This document shows, in pieces, positions 34,636 to 43,467 of a stretch of 64,000 nucleotides of DNA; position 1 is the stretch's first letter, and every line of letters starts with the position of its first letter. This DNA comes from SYOC01 sp964441775 (GTDB lineage: Bacteria > Desulfobacterota > Binatia > Bin18). Location of the stretch: the NCBI GenBank assembly GCA_964441775.1, contig CAYTVL010000004.1, positions 124,001 through 188,000 of the forward strand, in the 5' to 3' direction. Below the pieces are notes generated by a model. It did not search any database, had not been told where the DNA came from, and saw only the letters and a program-made list of their open reading frames with translations. A program made the translations under genes and the position numbers.

Positions 34636-36354
34636 CTAACGATGCTGCCGTAACTGCGTCGTTTGCGCCCAGTCAATGCTGAGACTCTGCGGATCGATCA
34701 CCACGCCGTACTGGTCGCGCGCGCCAGTAATGGTCACCTTCTCTCCTTTGACGTCCTCCAACACCATTTCAGGTTCACGCACCCAGGGGTCGCCGTGCCC
34801 ACCCGAACCGCTGATGACATGGTAAATCGTATCCCCTGGCTGCACGTCGAGGTGCATGTGCGTTTGCCGGGGCAGGGTTTTGTTCTCCTGTCCTGGATTC
34901 AAGATATTCTCTGACAGCCCGCCCGGTTGCCCGCCGGCGAGTCCTTCCGAGTAGTTCAAGCGACAAGTGCGCACCATCGCGTGCCCCGGTTGCAAGAAAC
35001 GCCACTGCCGCACCACGGACAGTGAGCCCCGACGACGCCCTGGTCCACCGCTATCCGGCAGATAACCGAAACGATCAACTACCAGCGGATATTCGCGCTC
35101 CAACACTTCAGCCGGCACCGCGCCGTATGAGCCAAATCCCATCGGGGCCACGCCGTCGATGCCGTCTTTGCGGGGGCGTCCGCCCCAGCCACCGAAGACG
35201 AGGTCCATGACTGCAAAGTGTCGCCCTTCCTCCGTTTGCCCGGTGAAGTGTAGGACATCCCCAGCCTCACCAGCGATCGGAACGCGGTCTGGTAACGCCT
35301 TAGCCAGCGTGCGAAACACTATGTCGAACAGGCGGATCACCACCGGTCCACGCCCGCCAACCGCGGCGGGAAACTTCGGGTTCAGCAGACACCCATGCGG
35401 CGCAATCACCTCAATGGGCCGCACGAAACCATTGTTCACCGGCACGTCCGGACTGGTAATCACCTTTAGCGCGCCGTACACCATCGCTTTAGTGAGGCTG
35501 ATGGGATTGTTCAGCGCGCTCTTCTGCTGCGGGGCTGTGCCGGTAAAATCTGCGACCAAGGAATCTCCCTTCACTCGAATCGCCAACCGCAGTGGCAGCG
35601 CCACCTCGTTGCCGAAGCCGTCATCTTCGAAGACGTCTTCATGAACATATTCCCCATCCGGGATGGCGCTGATCGCTGTCCGCACCTCGCGTTCCGCGAA
35701 GTCAATCATGTAGTCGCAACATGCAGCAAAGGTCTCCACCCCGTATTTGTCGAGCAACGCGCCCAATTCCTGTCCGCCACGCCAACACCCCGCGACTTTG
35801 GCTTCGAGATCACCGATCCACTCGTCCGGGGCGCGCACGTTGGCAAGCACGGTCTCCAGCAAGTCCTCATTGCGCTTCCCTTCATGGTAAATTTTGACAA
35901 TCGGCAGTCGCAGCCCCTCTTCAAAACTTTCACTACATTGACTGCTGAAACCGCCAGGGAAGCGACCACCCACGTCGGTATGATGCGAATAAGAAAGATT
36001 GAACGCCACCAGCTTCTCTTTCCAGAACACCGGGACCACCACCGCAGTATCAGGCATGTGGCCCATACCGGCGTAAGGATCATTCACAACGACCACGTCG
36101 CCAGGTTTGAAGGTGCCGCCCCACTTTTTCAGCACGTAGGGCATGAGCTCGATAAAGTTGCCGATCTGAAAGGGCGCGGCGTAGCCAGGCCCCAGCAAGC
36201 GCCCCTGACCGTCGCTAATGGCCGCCGCAAAATCGCCGATCCGCACCATTGCGGAACGACCAGTCTTGCAGACAGCGATTGCCATTTCTTCGGCAATCGC
36301 CGCTAGTTCGTTCTTCATGACTTCGACAAGAATGGGATCGAATGCGCGTTCCAT
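34636..36354 (-). CDS. hydantoinase B/oxoprolinase family, beta subunit
   Basis: A 572-residue HyuB-type subunit. Family blocks seen are VIKNELAAIAEEM-like (here MKNELAAIAEEMAIAV), VVVNDPYAGMGHMPDTAVVVPVF, SYSHHTDVGGRFPGG with the clustered histidines, and GDVLHFTGQTEEGRHFAVMDLVFGGWGGRP. With the A subunit it should hydrolyse a cyclic amide such as a hydantoin or oxoproline using ATP, or carboxylate a ketone as in acetone carboxylase. It lies 15 bases downstream of hydantoinase A, so the two are one operon. No third small acetone-carboxylase gamma subunit is present, which favours the hydantoinase group. Confidence 0.9.
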   Translation of the reverse strand: MERAFDPILVEVMKNELAAIAEEMAIAVCKTGRSAMVRIGDFAAAISDGQGRLLGPGYAAPFQIGNFIELMPYVLKKWGGTFKPGDVVVVNDPYAGMGHMPDTAVVVPVFWKEKLVAFNLSYSHHTDVGGRFPGGFSSQCSESFEEGLRLPIVKIYHEGKRNEDLLETVLANVRAPDEWIGDLEAKVAGCWRGGQELGALLDKYGVETFAACCDYMIDFAEREVRTAISAIPDGEYVHEDVFEDDGFGNEVALPLRLAIRVKGDSLVADFTGTAPQQKSALNNPISLTKAMVYGALKVITSPDVPVNNGFVRPIEVIAPHGCLLNPKFPAAVGGRGPVVIRLFDIVFRTLAKALPDRVPIAGEAGDVLHFTGQTEEGRHFAVMDLVFGGWGGRPRKDGIDGVAPMGFGSYGAVPAEVLEREYPLVVDRFGYLPDSGGPGRRRGSLSVVRQWRFLQPGHAMVRTCRLNYSEGLAGGQPGGLSENILNPGQENKTLPRQTHMHLDVQPGDTIYHVISGSGGHGDPWVREPEMVLEDVKGEKVTITGARDQYGVVIDPQSLSIDWAQTTQLRQHR

Positions 36355-36369
36355 ACCTTCTCCTTTTTT

Positions 36370-38430
36370 CTACAGCGCGGTCAGTCTCAAATTTCCCAGT
36401 TCATCGCGTTGAATTTGCCATCCCGGCGGGACCACAACCGTGGTGTCAGGCTCTTCCACAATCAGCGGCCCGCTCATCGGCTTGTCAATGTCTCCTCGTT
36501 TATGAATGGGCGTGGTCAACGATCCATGTCGCGGTCCAAAATACGCCTGCCGAGTCGGCGCCGAAGAGCCGCCGTGGCCATTTTGCCCCTGCGCGTGCAT
36601 CAAGTCGGCAAAGCGCAGACGCGTGGCCGTGGCCGTTGCGCGTATACGGAGGCTCACCAATTCAATCGGGTCCTCTCGACTATAACCAAACTCGCGGTGA
36701 TGCGCCTCGGTGAACAAGCGAGCGAGAGCCGAGCGCAGCTCAGTCACAGAAGTATCTGCTGGGAAAGGCAAGGTCAGTTCAGAAATCTGATAACCATACT
36801 TGAGGTCCACCCACCGCTCAAACTGCACGGCGGCCTCGGGTACACCTTCGCGCCGCAGTTCCGCTCGCGCCCCCTCTTCCATCTCGCGATAGAGCTGAAG
36901 GATGACGGCAGGATCGACCTTGGGCAAAGGCAGCACCACGCTGCGGAGATAATCATGGCGAAAGTCGGCTAACAGCAAACCCAATGCACTGAACAAGCCG
37001 GGATAGAGCGGCACGTAGACCTGTTTCATGCCAAGACTTCCCGCTAATTCAGCGGCATGGATTGGTCCGGCTCCACCAAAAGCAATGAGCGCAAATTCGC
37101 GCGGATCGCGCCCGCGCTCGGTCGACACGGCGCGCAGAGCCCGCATCATCGTGGCGTTGGCGACTTGCGTGATGCCGTAGGCGGCTTGGAGCGGATCGAG
37201 CCGCAACGGCGAGGCGAGCTTTTCAGTAATGGCGTTCCAGGCTGCGTCACGGTTGATGCGCAGCGTCGAGTCGGCGATGCTGTCCGGGTTCATGTAGCCG
37301 AGCACCACATTGGCGTCAGTTACCGTCGGCTCCTGCCCACCGCGACCATAACACACTGGTCCAGGTTCGGCGCCCGCGCTATGCGGACCGACTCGCAACG
37401 CCCCGCCGCTGTCAATCCAAGCAATGCTGCCGCCGCCAGCGCCCACTTCAACAATGTCAAGCGAAGGCGCGCGTAGCGCATGACCGCCGCCGCCAAAGAG
37501 CCGCGTCGCGACGGTGGCGCCGCCACCGATTTCACCTCCTGGTTTTTCCAACGGCATCCCGTTTTCAATGAGACACGCTTTCGCGGTTGTCCCGCCCATA
37601 TCGAAGGACAGTGCCTGCGTCACCCCAGCTTCCACAGCGAGACGGGCGGCGGCTAAGACGCCAGCCGCAGGCCCGGACTCGATTGTATAGATAGGACGAC
37701 GACGCGCACTCTGCGCCGTCATGATGCCGCCGTTCGATTGCATGATGAGCAAGCGGTCGCTGTAGGCGGAGAGATGACGCTCCAACCGATCCATATAATT
37801 GTTCACGACCGGAATCAGCGCGGCGTTGATCGCCGTCGTGCTCATGCGTTCGTACTCACGAATTTCTGGATGAATGTCGGAAGAAAGACACACCACAGCC
37901 TGCGGAGCAATCTCGGCGATCAGCTTGCCGACCTGTTGTTCATGGATTGGATTCAAGTACGAGTTGATAAAGCAGACCGCGATCGCCTCCACGCCTTGGG
38001 CGAGCAGTTTCTTGATGGTCGCTCGCACTTCTTCAGGATTGAGAGCCTGTTCCACAGCGCCGTTCCCCAAGATGCGCTCAGTCACTTCCAAACGCAATTC
38101 ACGAGGAATCAACGGCGGCAGGCGGTCCCACTCTGCATCGTAGATATTGGGCCGGCGCTGACCGCGCATCTCAAGCTCATCGCGAAATCCTTGAGTCGTC
38201 AGCAGGCCAGTTGTCGCGACGGTATTCTCGATCACTGCGTTCGCGGCGATCGTGGTGCCGTGAACGAAATTTTCCACCCGAGGCGCGGTCGAAGCTTGTC
38301 GGACACACACGACTATGTCCTCTCCCACGTGATCGAGGAGTGAAAGCACTTTGGCGGTCGTGAGCCCTCCTTCATCTCCAAGGACGATCACATCAGTAAA
38401 AGTACCGCCGATATCAAACGCAACCCGCAT
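36370..38430 (-). CDS. hydantoinase A/oxoprolinase family, alpha subunit
   Basis: A 686-residue HyuA-type ATPase subunit. It begins MRVAFDIGGTFTDVIVLGDEG, the phosphate-binding loop of the ASKHA fold, and includes HGTTIAANAVIENT, LSFDMGGTTAKACLIENG, VEVGAGGGSIAWID and FGGAGPIHAAELAGSLG. The ATG at 38430 with AAGGGGG upstream is preferred to the frame start at 38481. It activates the lactam or hydantoin with ATP for opening together with HyuB. It is the first gene of the operon; its upstream region (38431-38872) is full of palindromic repeats and shared with the divergent cyclase gene. Confidence 0.9.
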   Translation of the reverse strand: MRVAFDIGGTFTDVIVLGDEGGLTTAKVLSLLDHVGEDIVVCVRQASTAPRVENFVHGTTIAANAVIENTVATTGLLTTQGFRDELEMRGQRRPNIYDAEWDRLPPLIPRELRLEVTERILGNGAVEQALNPEEVRATIKKLLAQGVEAIAVCFINSYLNPIHEQQVGKLIAEIAPQAVVCLSSDIHPEIREYERMSTTAINAALIPVVNNYMDRLERHLSAYSDRLLIMQSNGGIMTAQSARRRPIYTIESGPAAGVLAAARLAVEAGVTQALSFDMGGTTAKACLIENGMPLEKPGGEIGGGATVATRLFGGGGHALRAPSLDIVEVGAGGGSIAWIDSGGALRVGPHSAGAEPGPVCYGRGGQEPTVTDANVVLGYMNPDSIADSTLRINRDAAWNAITEKLASPLRLDPLQAAYGITQVANATMMRALRAVSTERGRDPREFALIAFGGAGPIHAAELAGSLGMKQVYVPLYPGLFSALGLLLADFRHDYLRSVVLPLPKVDPAVILQLYREMEEGARAELRREGVPEAAVQFERWVDLKYGYQISELTLPFPADTSVTELRSALARLFTEAHHREFGYSREDPIELVSLRIRATATATRLRFADLMHAQGQNGHGGSSAPTRQAYFGPRHGSLTTPIHKRGDIDKPMSGPLIVEEPDTTVVVPPGWQIQRDELGNLRLTAL

Positions 38431-38496
38431 ACAGGCCCCCTTTTGTCCCCGGTATGCCCACTGCCGTTCCGGCGCGTTCACGTTCCCCAGGGTGAT

Positions 38497-38582
38497 AAAT
38501 CCCCCCTTCTCCCCTTTATCAAAGGGGGGGACAGAAAACGCCCCCTTTCACAAAGGGGGCCGCGCGGAGCGCGGGGGGATTT
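38497..38582. repeat. nested palindromic element AAATCCCCCC...GGGGGGATTT
   Basis: Outer arms AAATCCCCCC (38497-38506) and GGGGGGATTT (38573-38582) pair exactly. Inside are two further hairpins, CCCCTTTATCAAAGGGG and CCCCCTTTCACAAAGGGGG, and a GC-rich GCGCGGAGCGC. This is a typical miniature inverted-repeat element of intergenic regions. Confidence 0.7.
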
Positions 38583-38703
38583 CGATTGAGCACTCAATCT
38601 CATGCGGTTCGATTTAGCGCCATGCCGCAGTGTCTTCCTCGGCGGTATAGCACAGTAGCGACAGGAGAGGGAAGAGAACGCGCTATGCGGGCGCCTAATA
38701 AAC

Positions 38704-38814
38704 CCCTGGATTCCGGGTCGCGGCCTACGGCCTTGCCCAGAATGACGAACGAGACAAGGCCGACATTCCGGCCTTTCGGCTTCGCTCAGGATAAACTCCA
38801 GCCGGGATCCAGGG
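38704..38814. repeat. dispersed palindromic element CCCTGGATTCCGG...CCGGGATCCAGGG
   Basis: Arms CCCTGGATTCCGG and CCGGGATCCAGGG pair with one irregularity; inner blocks GGCCTTGCCCAGAATGACG and GACAAGGCC also relate. The same family appears at 44341-44473. Confidence 0.55.
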
Positions 38815-38836
38815 ATAGCTGGGAGTACTCAGGAGT

Positions 38837-38866
38837 TTGACACGCAATGGCGCCTCAGCGTAAGGG
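38837..38866 (+). promoter_or_regulatory. conserved upstream element TTGACA-N18-TAAGGG
   Basis: TTGACA at 38837-38842 and TAAGGG at 38861-38866 precede the GTG at 38873 with the same geometry as at 24032. Being so near the start codon, a promoter reading would give an almost leaderless message, while the AAAGGA next to it can act as the ribosome site. Confidence 0.4.
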
Positions 38867-38872
38867 AAAGGA

Positions 38873-41227
38873 GTGGAAAAGAGCGACCCAATAAATCAAG
38901 GCGAGACTCGTCGCCTCGCCGCCATCATGTTCACCGACATCGCCGGTTTCAGCCGCCAGATGGGCGTGGATGAAAGCCGCACGCTGCGACTGCTGGCGCT
39001 GCATAATCAGATTATTCAGCAGGTGGCGACCGCCCACCACGGTACGATAATTAAGACTATTGGCGACGCCTTCTTAGTAGACTTCCCTTCCGTGGTCCAT
39101 GCCGTCCAGTGCGCCCAGCAGATTCAGGCCCAGTTCAAAGTACACAACGCGGAGAAGGAGCCACCCGAGCAGATTCATGTCCGCATCGGCATCCACTCGG
39201 GCGACATTGTTCAGCAAGATGGCGATGTGTTTGGCGACGGGGTCAACGTAGCTTCGCGGCTGCAAGGGCTGGCCGAGTCCGACACTATCTGCATCTCGCA
39301 GGTCGTTTACAACGAGGTCGAGAAGAAACTTTCTTTGGGCGCGGTCGTGCCCTTGGGACGGCCACAGCTCAAGAACATCGCCCAGCGCCAGCGCGTCTAC
39401 CTGCTCTTGTCCGAACCGCCCAAAGGACTGCGCCAACGTTTGCAAGTGCAACGCCTCAAGCTCTCTCGGCGCGTACGTCCCGCGTATCGAGCAATGGCAG
39501 TGGTGCTGCTGCTCATTGCCGCCTCCATCCTCACTACACGCTCTTTCCTCGCGCCACCTCCGCCCACGCAAGACGCACCACGTAACACGCCAGAGTTCCC
39601 ACCCTTGCCGGACAAACCTTCCATCGCCATCATGCCCTTTGTCAACATGAGCAACGATCCGGAGCAAGAGTATTTCAGCGACGGCATCACCGAGGTGCTG
39701 ACTAGCGATCTCTCGCGCATCTCCAGCCTGTTTGTCATTGCCCGCAACACGGCCTTCACGTACAAGGGCAAAGCCATCAATGTCAGAGAAGTGGGGAAAG
39801 AACTGGGCGTACGCTACGTACTGGAAGGCAGCATCCAGCGAGCAGGCGAGCAAGTGCGTATCGTTGTGCAGTTAGTGGACACTACAACAGACGCTCACCT
39901 CTGGTCTGAACGCTTCGACCGCCCTTTCAAAGATATCTTTGCCCTACAAGATGAGATCGTACAGAAGATCGTGACGACGTTGAAACTGCAGCTCACACTG
40001 CGGGAGCAAGGGTATATCGTACGCAAACACACGGACAACCTGGAGGCGTATGACTATCACTTGCGCGGGACGGAGTATATTTGGAGCGCTACTAAAGAGT
40101 CCAATGCCCAAGCGCGCCCACTGTTCGAGAAAGCCCTAGCCCTGGACCCGCAGTATGCCGACGCGTGTGCCGGGCTAGGTGCAACCTACTGGATGGAATG
40201 GGCATGGGGCTGGAACCGAGACCCGCAGAATCTGGAGCGTGCGCTCACGTTAGTACAAAAGGCCCTGACCTTCGACGACTCCTTGCCTTTCCCCCATACG
40301 ATGTTGGGCATGATTTATCTGGTGCAACAGCGGTATGATCCAGCCATTGCCGAAGGCGAACGGGCCATCGCCCTCGACCCTAACAATGCGGACAGCTATT
40401 TTTTCCTAGGGGAGATGCTGAATGCAGCGGGTAGACCGGCAGAAGCTCTGCGAATGGTGAAGCAGGCCATGTTGCTCAACCCTCACTATCCGCCCTTCTA
40501 CGCCTGGAGCTTAGGTTGGGCCTGCTTCTTGACCGGACAGTATACCGAAGCAATCCCCATGCTGAAGGATGCTATCAACCGTTTGCCCACTCACCTGTTT
40601 GCCCACCGCGTCCTGGCGACCAGTTACGTCCAGCAGTGGGCCTCGCAACAGAGCATGGATGTCCAAACGTTGGCGCAGGCGTTGGCAGCGGCGCAACGGA
40701 GCATTGCTCTCAATGACTCCGCCGCCCTGAGTCACGTGGCCTTGGGCACTGTGTATCTGTGGCAAAAGCAATATGAGCAGGCGATCACCGAGATGGAGCG
40801 GGCCATCGTCCTCAATTCCAACAATGCGGACGGTTATGCGGGGTCGGCTGAGGCACTGAGCCGAGGGGGCAGGGCGAAAGACGCCCTGGAGGCTGCTGCC
40901 CAGGCGCTGCGTTTGAAACCCGTTGATCTGGACCGACACTTAGACAGCGTAGGGGCTGCCTATGACCTGGCCGGGAAGCCGGAGGAGGCAATTGCACCTC
41001 TGAAGCAATTTCTCACCCGCTACCCCAATATTCTCGGAGCCCATCTCACCCTGGCCGCAGTCTACAGTGAGCTAGGCAAAGAAACCGAGGCTCGGGCCGA
41101 GGCAGCGGAAGTGTTGCGGATCAATCCAAAGTTCTCGCTGGAGATTCACAAAGAGCGAACCCCGATCAAAGACCCAGCGCTATTGGAGCGGCATATTGCG
41201 GCGCTCAAGAGGGCGGGGCTCAAATGA
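38873..41227 (+). CDS. class III adenylate cyclase - FlgO/TolB-like - TPR membrane protein, intact copy
   Basis: A 784-residue protein. Residues 10-175 are a class III cyclase with all catalytic residues by my count: metal Asps D22 and D65, adenine-selecting K61 and D118, transition-state N125 and R129. One transmembrane helix lies at about 205-225 (MAVVLLLIAASIL). About 245-390 is a FlgO/TolB-like domain (IAIMPFVNMSNDPEQEYFSDGITEVL), and the rest is roughly ten TPR repeats. The layout suggests an inner-membrane sensor in which an outer TPR/FlgO part governs cAMP production inside. Start is GTG with AAAGGA upstream. Two damaged paralogues lie at 24068-26434 and 31958-32742. Confidence 0.88.
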   Translation: MEKSDPINQGETRRLAAIMFTDIAGFSRQMGVDESRTLRLLALHNQIIQQVATAHHGTIIKTIGDAFLVDFPSVVHAVQCAQQIQAQFKVHNAEKEPPEQIHVRIGIHSGDIVQQDGDVFGDGVNVASRLQGLAESDTICISQVVYNEVEKKLSLGAVVPLGRPQLKNIAQRQRVYLLLSEPPKGLRQRLQVQRLKLSRRVRPAYRAMAVVLLLIAASILTTRSFLAPPPPTQDAPRNTPEFPPLPDKPSIAIMPFVNMSNDPEQEYFSDGITEVLTSDLSRISSLFVIARNTAFTYKGKAINVREVGKELGVRYVLEGSIQRAGEQVRIVVQLVDTTTDAHLWSERFDRPFKDIFALQDEIVQKIVTTLKLQLTLREQGYIVRKHTDNLEAYDYHLRGTEYIWSATKESNAQARPLFEKALALDPQYADACAGLGATYWMEWAWGWNRDPQNLERALTLVQKALTFDDSLPFPHTMLGMIYLVQQRYDPAIAEGERAIALDPNNADSYFFLGEMLNAAGRPAEALRMVKQAMLLNPHYPPFYAWSLGWACFLTGQYTEAIPMLKDAINRLPTHLFAHRVLATSYVQQWASQQSMDVQTLAQALAAAQRSIALNDSAALSHVALGTVYLWQKQYEQAITEMERAIVLNSNNADGYAGSAEALSRGGRAKDALEAAAQALRLKPVDLDRHLDSVGAAYDLAGKPEEAIAPLKQFLTRYPNILGAHLTLAAVYSELGKETEARAEAAEVLRINPKFSLEIHKERTPIKDPALLERHIAALKRAGLK

Positions 41228-41312
41228 GGGCTGAGTGCTGAAGAAAAACGATAAAGGTCTCTTGCCCCCTTGGAACCACACTCCGTAGGTGAGAGATGCC
41301 ACAAACGCACGG

Positions 41313-41387
41313 CATGCCCAGGCAGAGCCTGGGCATGAGAAAAAATGAGGAAGAGGAATGCTCCTCGGTCCCAGGCTCTGCCTGGGA
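41313..41387. repeat. pair of REP palindromes in opposite orientation, downstream of RAYT
   Basis: CATGCCCAGG-CAGAG-CCTGGGCATG (41313-41337) and TCCCAGG-CTCTG-CCTGGGA (41369-41387) are two palindromes with complementary loops, so they form an inverted REP pair of BIME type. They lie between the end of the cyclase gene and the end of the transposase gene at 41422. Confidence 0.75.
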
Positions 41388-41421
41388 TCGTACTACTGAG
41401 GGTCCCTCCACGCCACACGTC

Positions 41422-41958
41422 TCACTGCCAGTCTGTCACCACCTCGATCGGCCCTCCCATCCCCGCATATGCCCGTGCGCTAGAGTAACGCCAATGCACT
41501 GGGTCATCGACATAACCCCGTCGTACTGGGTTTGCGTGCATATACTCCAGCTTCTGCCTCAGCATCGCCTCGTTCTGGATCTGCTGGGGATGACTTCCTT
41601 CTTGCCATAGTTGATGGTCTTGGTTGGTCTTGTGGCGTAGTTTGCAAAGCCGTAGATTTTCCAGCAAGCTAGAGTGGCCCTCTTGTGCGAGTCTATCAAT
41701 AATCCGCCGCGCGGTGTAGGACTTGAACCGGCCCACATGCCGGGACAGCCCCTCCGCTGCGGCAATCCAATGCAAATGGTTTTCGAGGATTACGTAGCCG
41801 AAGATGCGAACTCTTCGTTCCCACTGCAGGAACCGCCACGACTCCAAGACGAGCTCGACACAGCGCGGATAAGCAAAGACTGGGAGCCACGAGACCACGG
41901 TGCAAGTGAGAAAATATGGGGATTCCTCTGAGAAAATTCGGTAGCGAGTACGTGACAT
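41422..41958 (-). CDS. REP-associated tyrosine transposase (RAYT, Y1/HUH family)
   Basis: A 178-residue single-strand transposase of the IS200/IS605-like TnpA_REP group. ILENHLHWIAAAEGLSRHVGRFKSYTARRI contains the metal-binding H-x-H, and LRQKLEYMHANPVRRGYVDDPVHWRYSSAR carries the nucleophilic Tyr and the NPVRRG block typical of RAYTs. It is a domesticated enzyme that acts on REP hairpins rather than a classical mobile element. The start at 41958 leaves the upstream REP outside the gene, while the frame start at 42039 would run through it. REPs flank it on both sides. Confidence 0.88.
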   Translation of the reverse strand: MSRTRYRIFSEESPYFLTCTVVSWLPVFAYPRCVELVLESWRFLQWERRVRIFGYVILENHLHWIAAAEGLSRHVGRFKSYTARRIIDRLAQEGHSSLLENLRLCKLRHKTNQDHQLWQEGSHPQQIQNEAMLRQKLEYMHANPVRRGYVDDPVHWRYSSARAYAGMGGPIEVVTDWQ

Positions 41959-41988
41959 CGGAGGTATCTCCTGGTGAGGTCTTACGAT

Positions 41989-42005
41989 CCCAGGCAGAGC
42001 CTGGG
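41989..42005. repeat. REP palindrome upstream of RAYT
   Basis: CCCAGG-CAGAG-CCTGGG, the same core and loop as the 41313 copy, between the RAYT start and the end of the MFS gene. Confidence 0.75.
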
Positions 42006-42022
42006 CGCGAGGACAGCGCCCC

Positions 42023-43315
42023 CTATTCCGTCGCTTCACGCAGCGAGACGACCGCAGGCGCGCCGTTGATCACCGCCGGTTTCGCTGACACAAGCAGAAC
42101 GAGGATCAAACCACAACACACTCCTAACGCGGTCACCAGGTAAAACGGCAGCGTCCAGCTTCCTGTTCGGGTGACGATGATCCCCGCCGTCAGTGGCCCG
42201 AAGACGCCGGCGCAGTTGCCGGCCATGTTCATCACGCCGGAAATGGTCCCCACCAGTTGCGGATGGAGCTCTAGCGGCAATGACCAAAAGCCCGCGACCG
42301 AGAGCGACAACGTAAAGTAAAAAAAGACAAACAGCACAATCGCAACAGTCACGGACGGGGTGGTGACGGCGGCTAACAAAAAAGGCAGCGAGAGTCCAAT
42401 GCAAAGACCTGGCACTCGCGCTCGCGCGTTCCGGACGCTCCAACCATTTTTCAGGAGGTAATCGGAAAGAACCCCGCCGGCGATGATGCCCAGAAAGCTC
42501 GCTCCCGTCGGCAGCATGCCCACGAGCCCCATGTGCATGCGCGACAATCCTCGAGCTTCCACCAGATACGTCGGGAACCACAAGATAAACACCCACGCGA
42601 TGAAACCGAATAACATATAACTGAGACAGAGAAACAGCACTGATGGTGACTTCACAATCGAGAGGAATGAGACCGAAATGTGGGCCACCGTCTGCGCACG
42701 ACCTTGCTCGATCTCTTGCGCTTCCGCTGCACTCACCGCTGCGTGCTCTTGTGGGCTATCGGCAGCGTACCAGAGCCAGAGCAGCACCCACAGTACGCCA
42801 ATAATCGCATTGACTAGAAACACCATCTCCCAAGAAAAATGTTCGATGATCCACGCCGTCGATGGGTAGGCGATCATTTGTCCCAACGAAGCGCCGGAGA
42901 TCCCCAGCGTTTGCGCGCGACTGAATTCGTGGCGCGGAACCCAGCGGGCGTTGAGGGTCGTGAGCGACGGCAAAGCGGAGGCCTCACAGGCGCCCACAAG
43001 AAAGCGCAAGGCGAGCAAGAGTAAGAAGCCTTGCTGGCCCAAAGGCGTCAACGCGGTAAACAGCGAAAAGCCGAGGCAAGAGAACGCCAACACTTTGCGT
43101 GGGCTCCAGCGGTCCGCGAGTGCGCCGCCGGGGAATTGCAAAAGCGCGTACCCGACCAAAAAAGCGGAGAAGACCGCCCCGAACTGGGCCTTATCCCAGC
43201 CAGTCATTCGCATGATGTCCGGCGCCGCCACGGAAATGTTTACACGGTCAATATAGTTGATCATGGTGCCCAGAGTGAGCAAGCCGACGATATTGTAGCG
43301 TACTGGCCACGGCAT
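42023..43315 (-). CDS. MFS transporter, ACS-like
   Basis: A 430-residue, 12-helix carrier. Helix 1 ends INYIDRVNISVAAPDIM and motif A between helices 2 and 3 reads GGALADRWSPRKVLA, typical of ACS family importers of organic acids. The ATG at 43315 has AAGGGGG upstream and gives the normal short N-terminus. It is divergent from the LLM gene at 43468 and about as long as the relative at 53545. Substrate unknown. Confidence 0.87.
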   Translation of the reverse strand: MPWPVRYNIVGLLTLGTMINYIDRVNISVAAPDIMRMTGWDKAQFGAVFSAFLVGYALLQFPGGALADRWSPRKVLAFSCLGFSLFTALTPLGQQGFLLLLALRFLVGACEASALPSLTTLNARWVPRHEFSRAQTLGISGASLGQMIAYPSTAWIIEHFSWEMVFLVNAIIGVLWVLLWLWYAADSPQEHAAVSAAEAQEIEQGRAQTVAHISVSFLSIVKSPSVLFLCLSYMLFGFIAWVFILWFPTYLVEARGLSRMHMGLVGMLPTGASFLGIIAGGVLSDYLLKNGWSVRNARARVPGLCIGLSLPFLLAAVTTPSVTVAIVLFVFFYFTLSLSVAGFWSLPLELHPQLVGTISGVMNMAGNCAGVFGPLTAGIIVTRTGSWTLPFYLVTALGVCCGLILVLLVSAKPAVINGAPAVVSLREATE

Positions 43316-43467
43316 GGTTGATCCCCCTTCGAGAATTCCCCTCATTCAGCTCTCTCCCACATCTGGAGGTGCACAGTCAAGAGAAGAGACGGCGAGCTCT
43401 ACTGACCGGCGACGCTCTTGGCCACGGCGACTTGAGGTGGTATGCGAGAGAAAAACAAGGAGGATTT

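Larger units (their letters stand above)
38431..38872. other. 442-bp divergent intergenic region rich in palindromes
   Basis: No gene. It separates hydantoinase A (leftward) from the intact cyclase gene (rightward). It contains the nested poly-C/poly-G palindrome at 38497-38582, a second imperfect palindrome at 38704-38814 and, next to the cyclase start, the TTGACA element at 38837. Confidence 0.6.

Noticed and set aside
34636..38430. acetone carboxylase
   Set aside because: Only A- and B-type subunits are present; the small gamma subunit is absent, so the hydantoinase/oxoprolinase group fits better.
39074..39853. 259-residue minus-strand open frame
   Set aside because: Antisense to the cyclase-FlgO gene at 38873; the same antisense frame appears opposite the other copies, which only reflects their homology.
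41313..42005. CRISPR-like array
   Set aside because: The palindromes are few, unequally spaced and in both orientations, and no cas gene is present; they are REPs linked with the RAYT.
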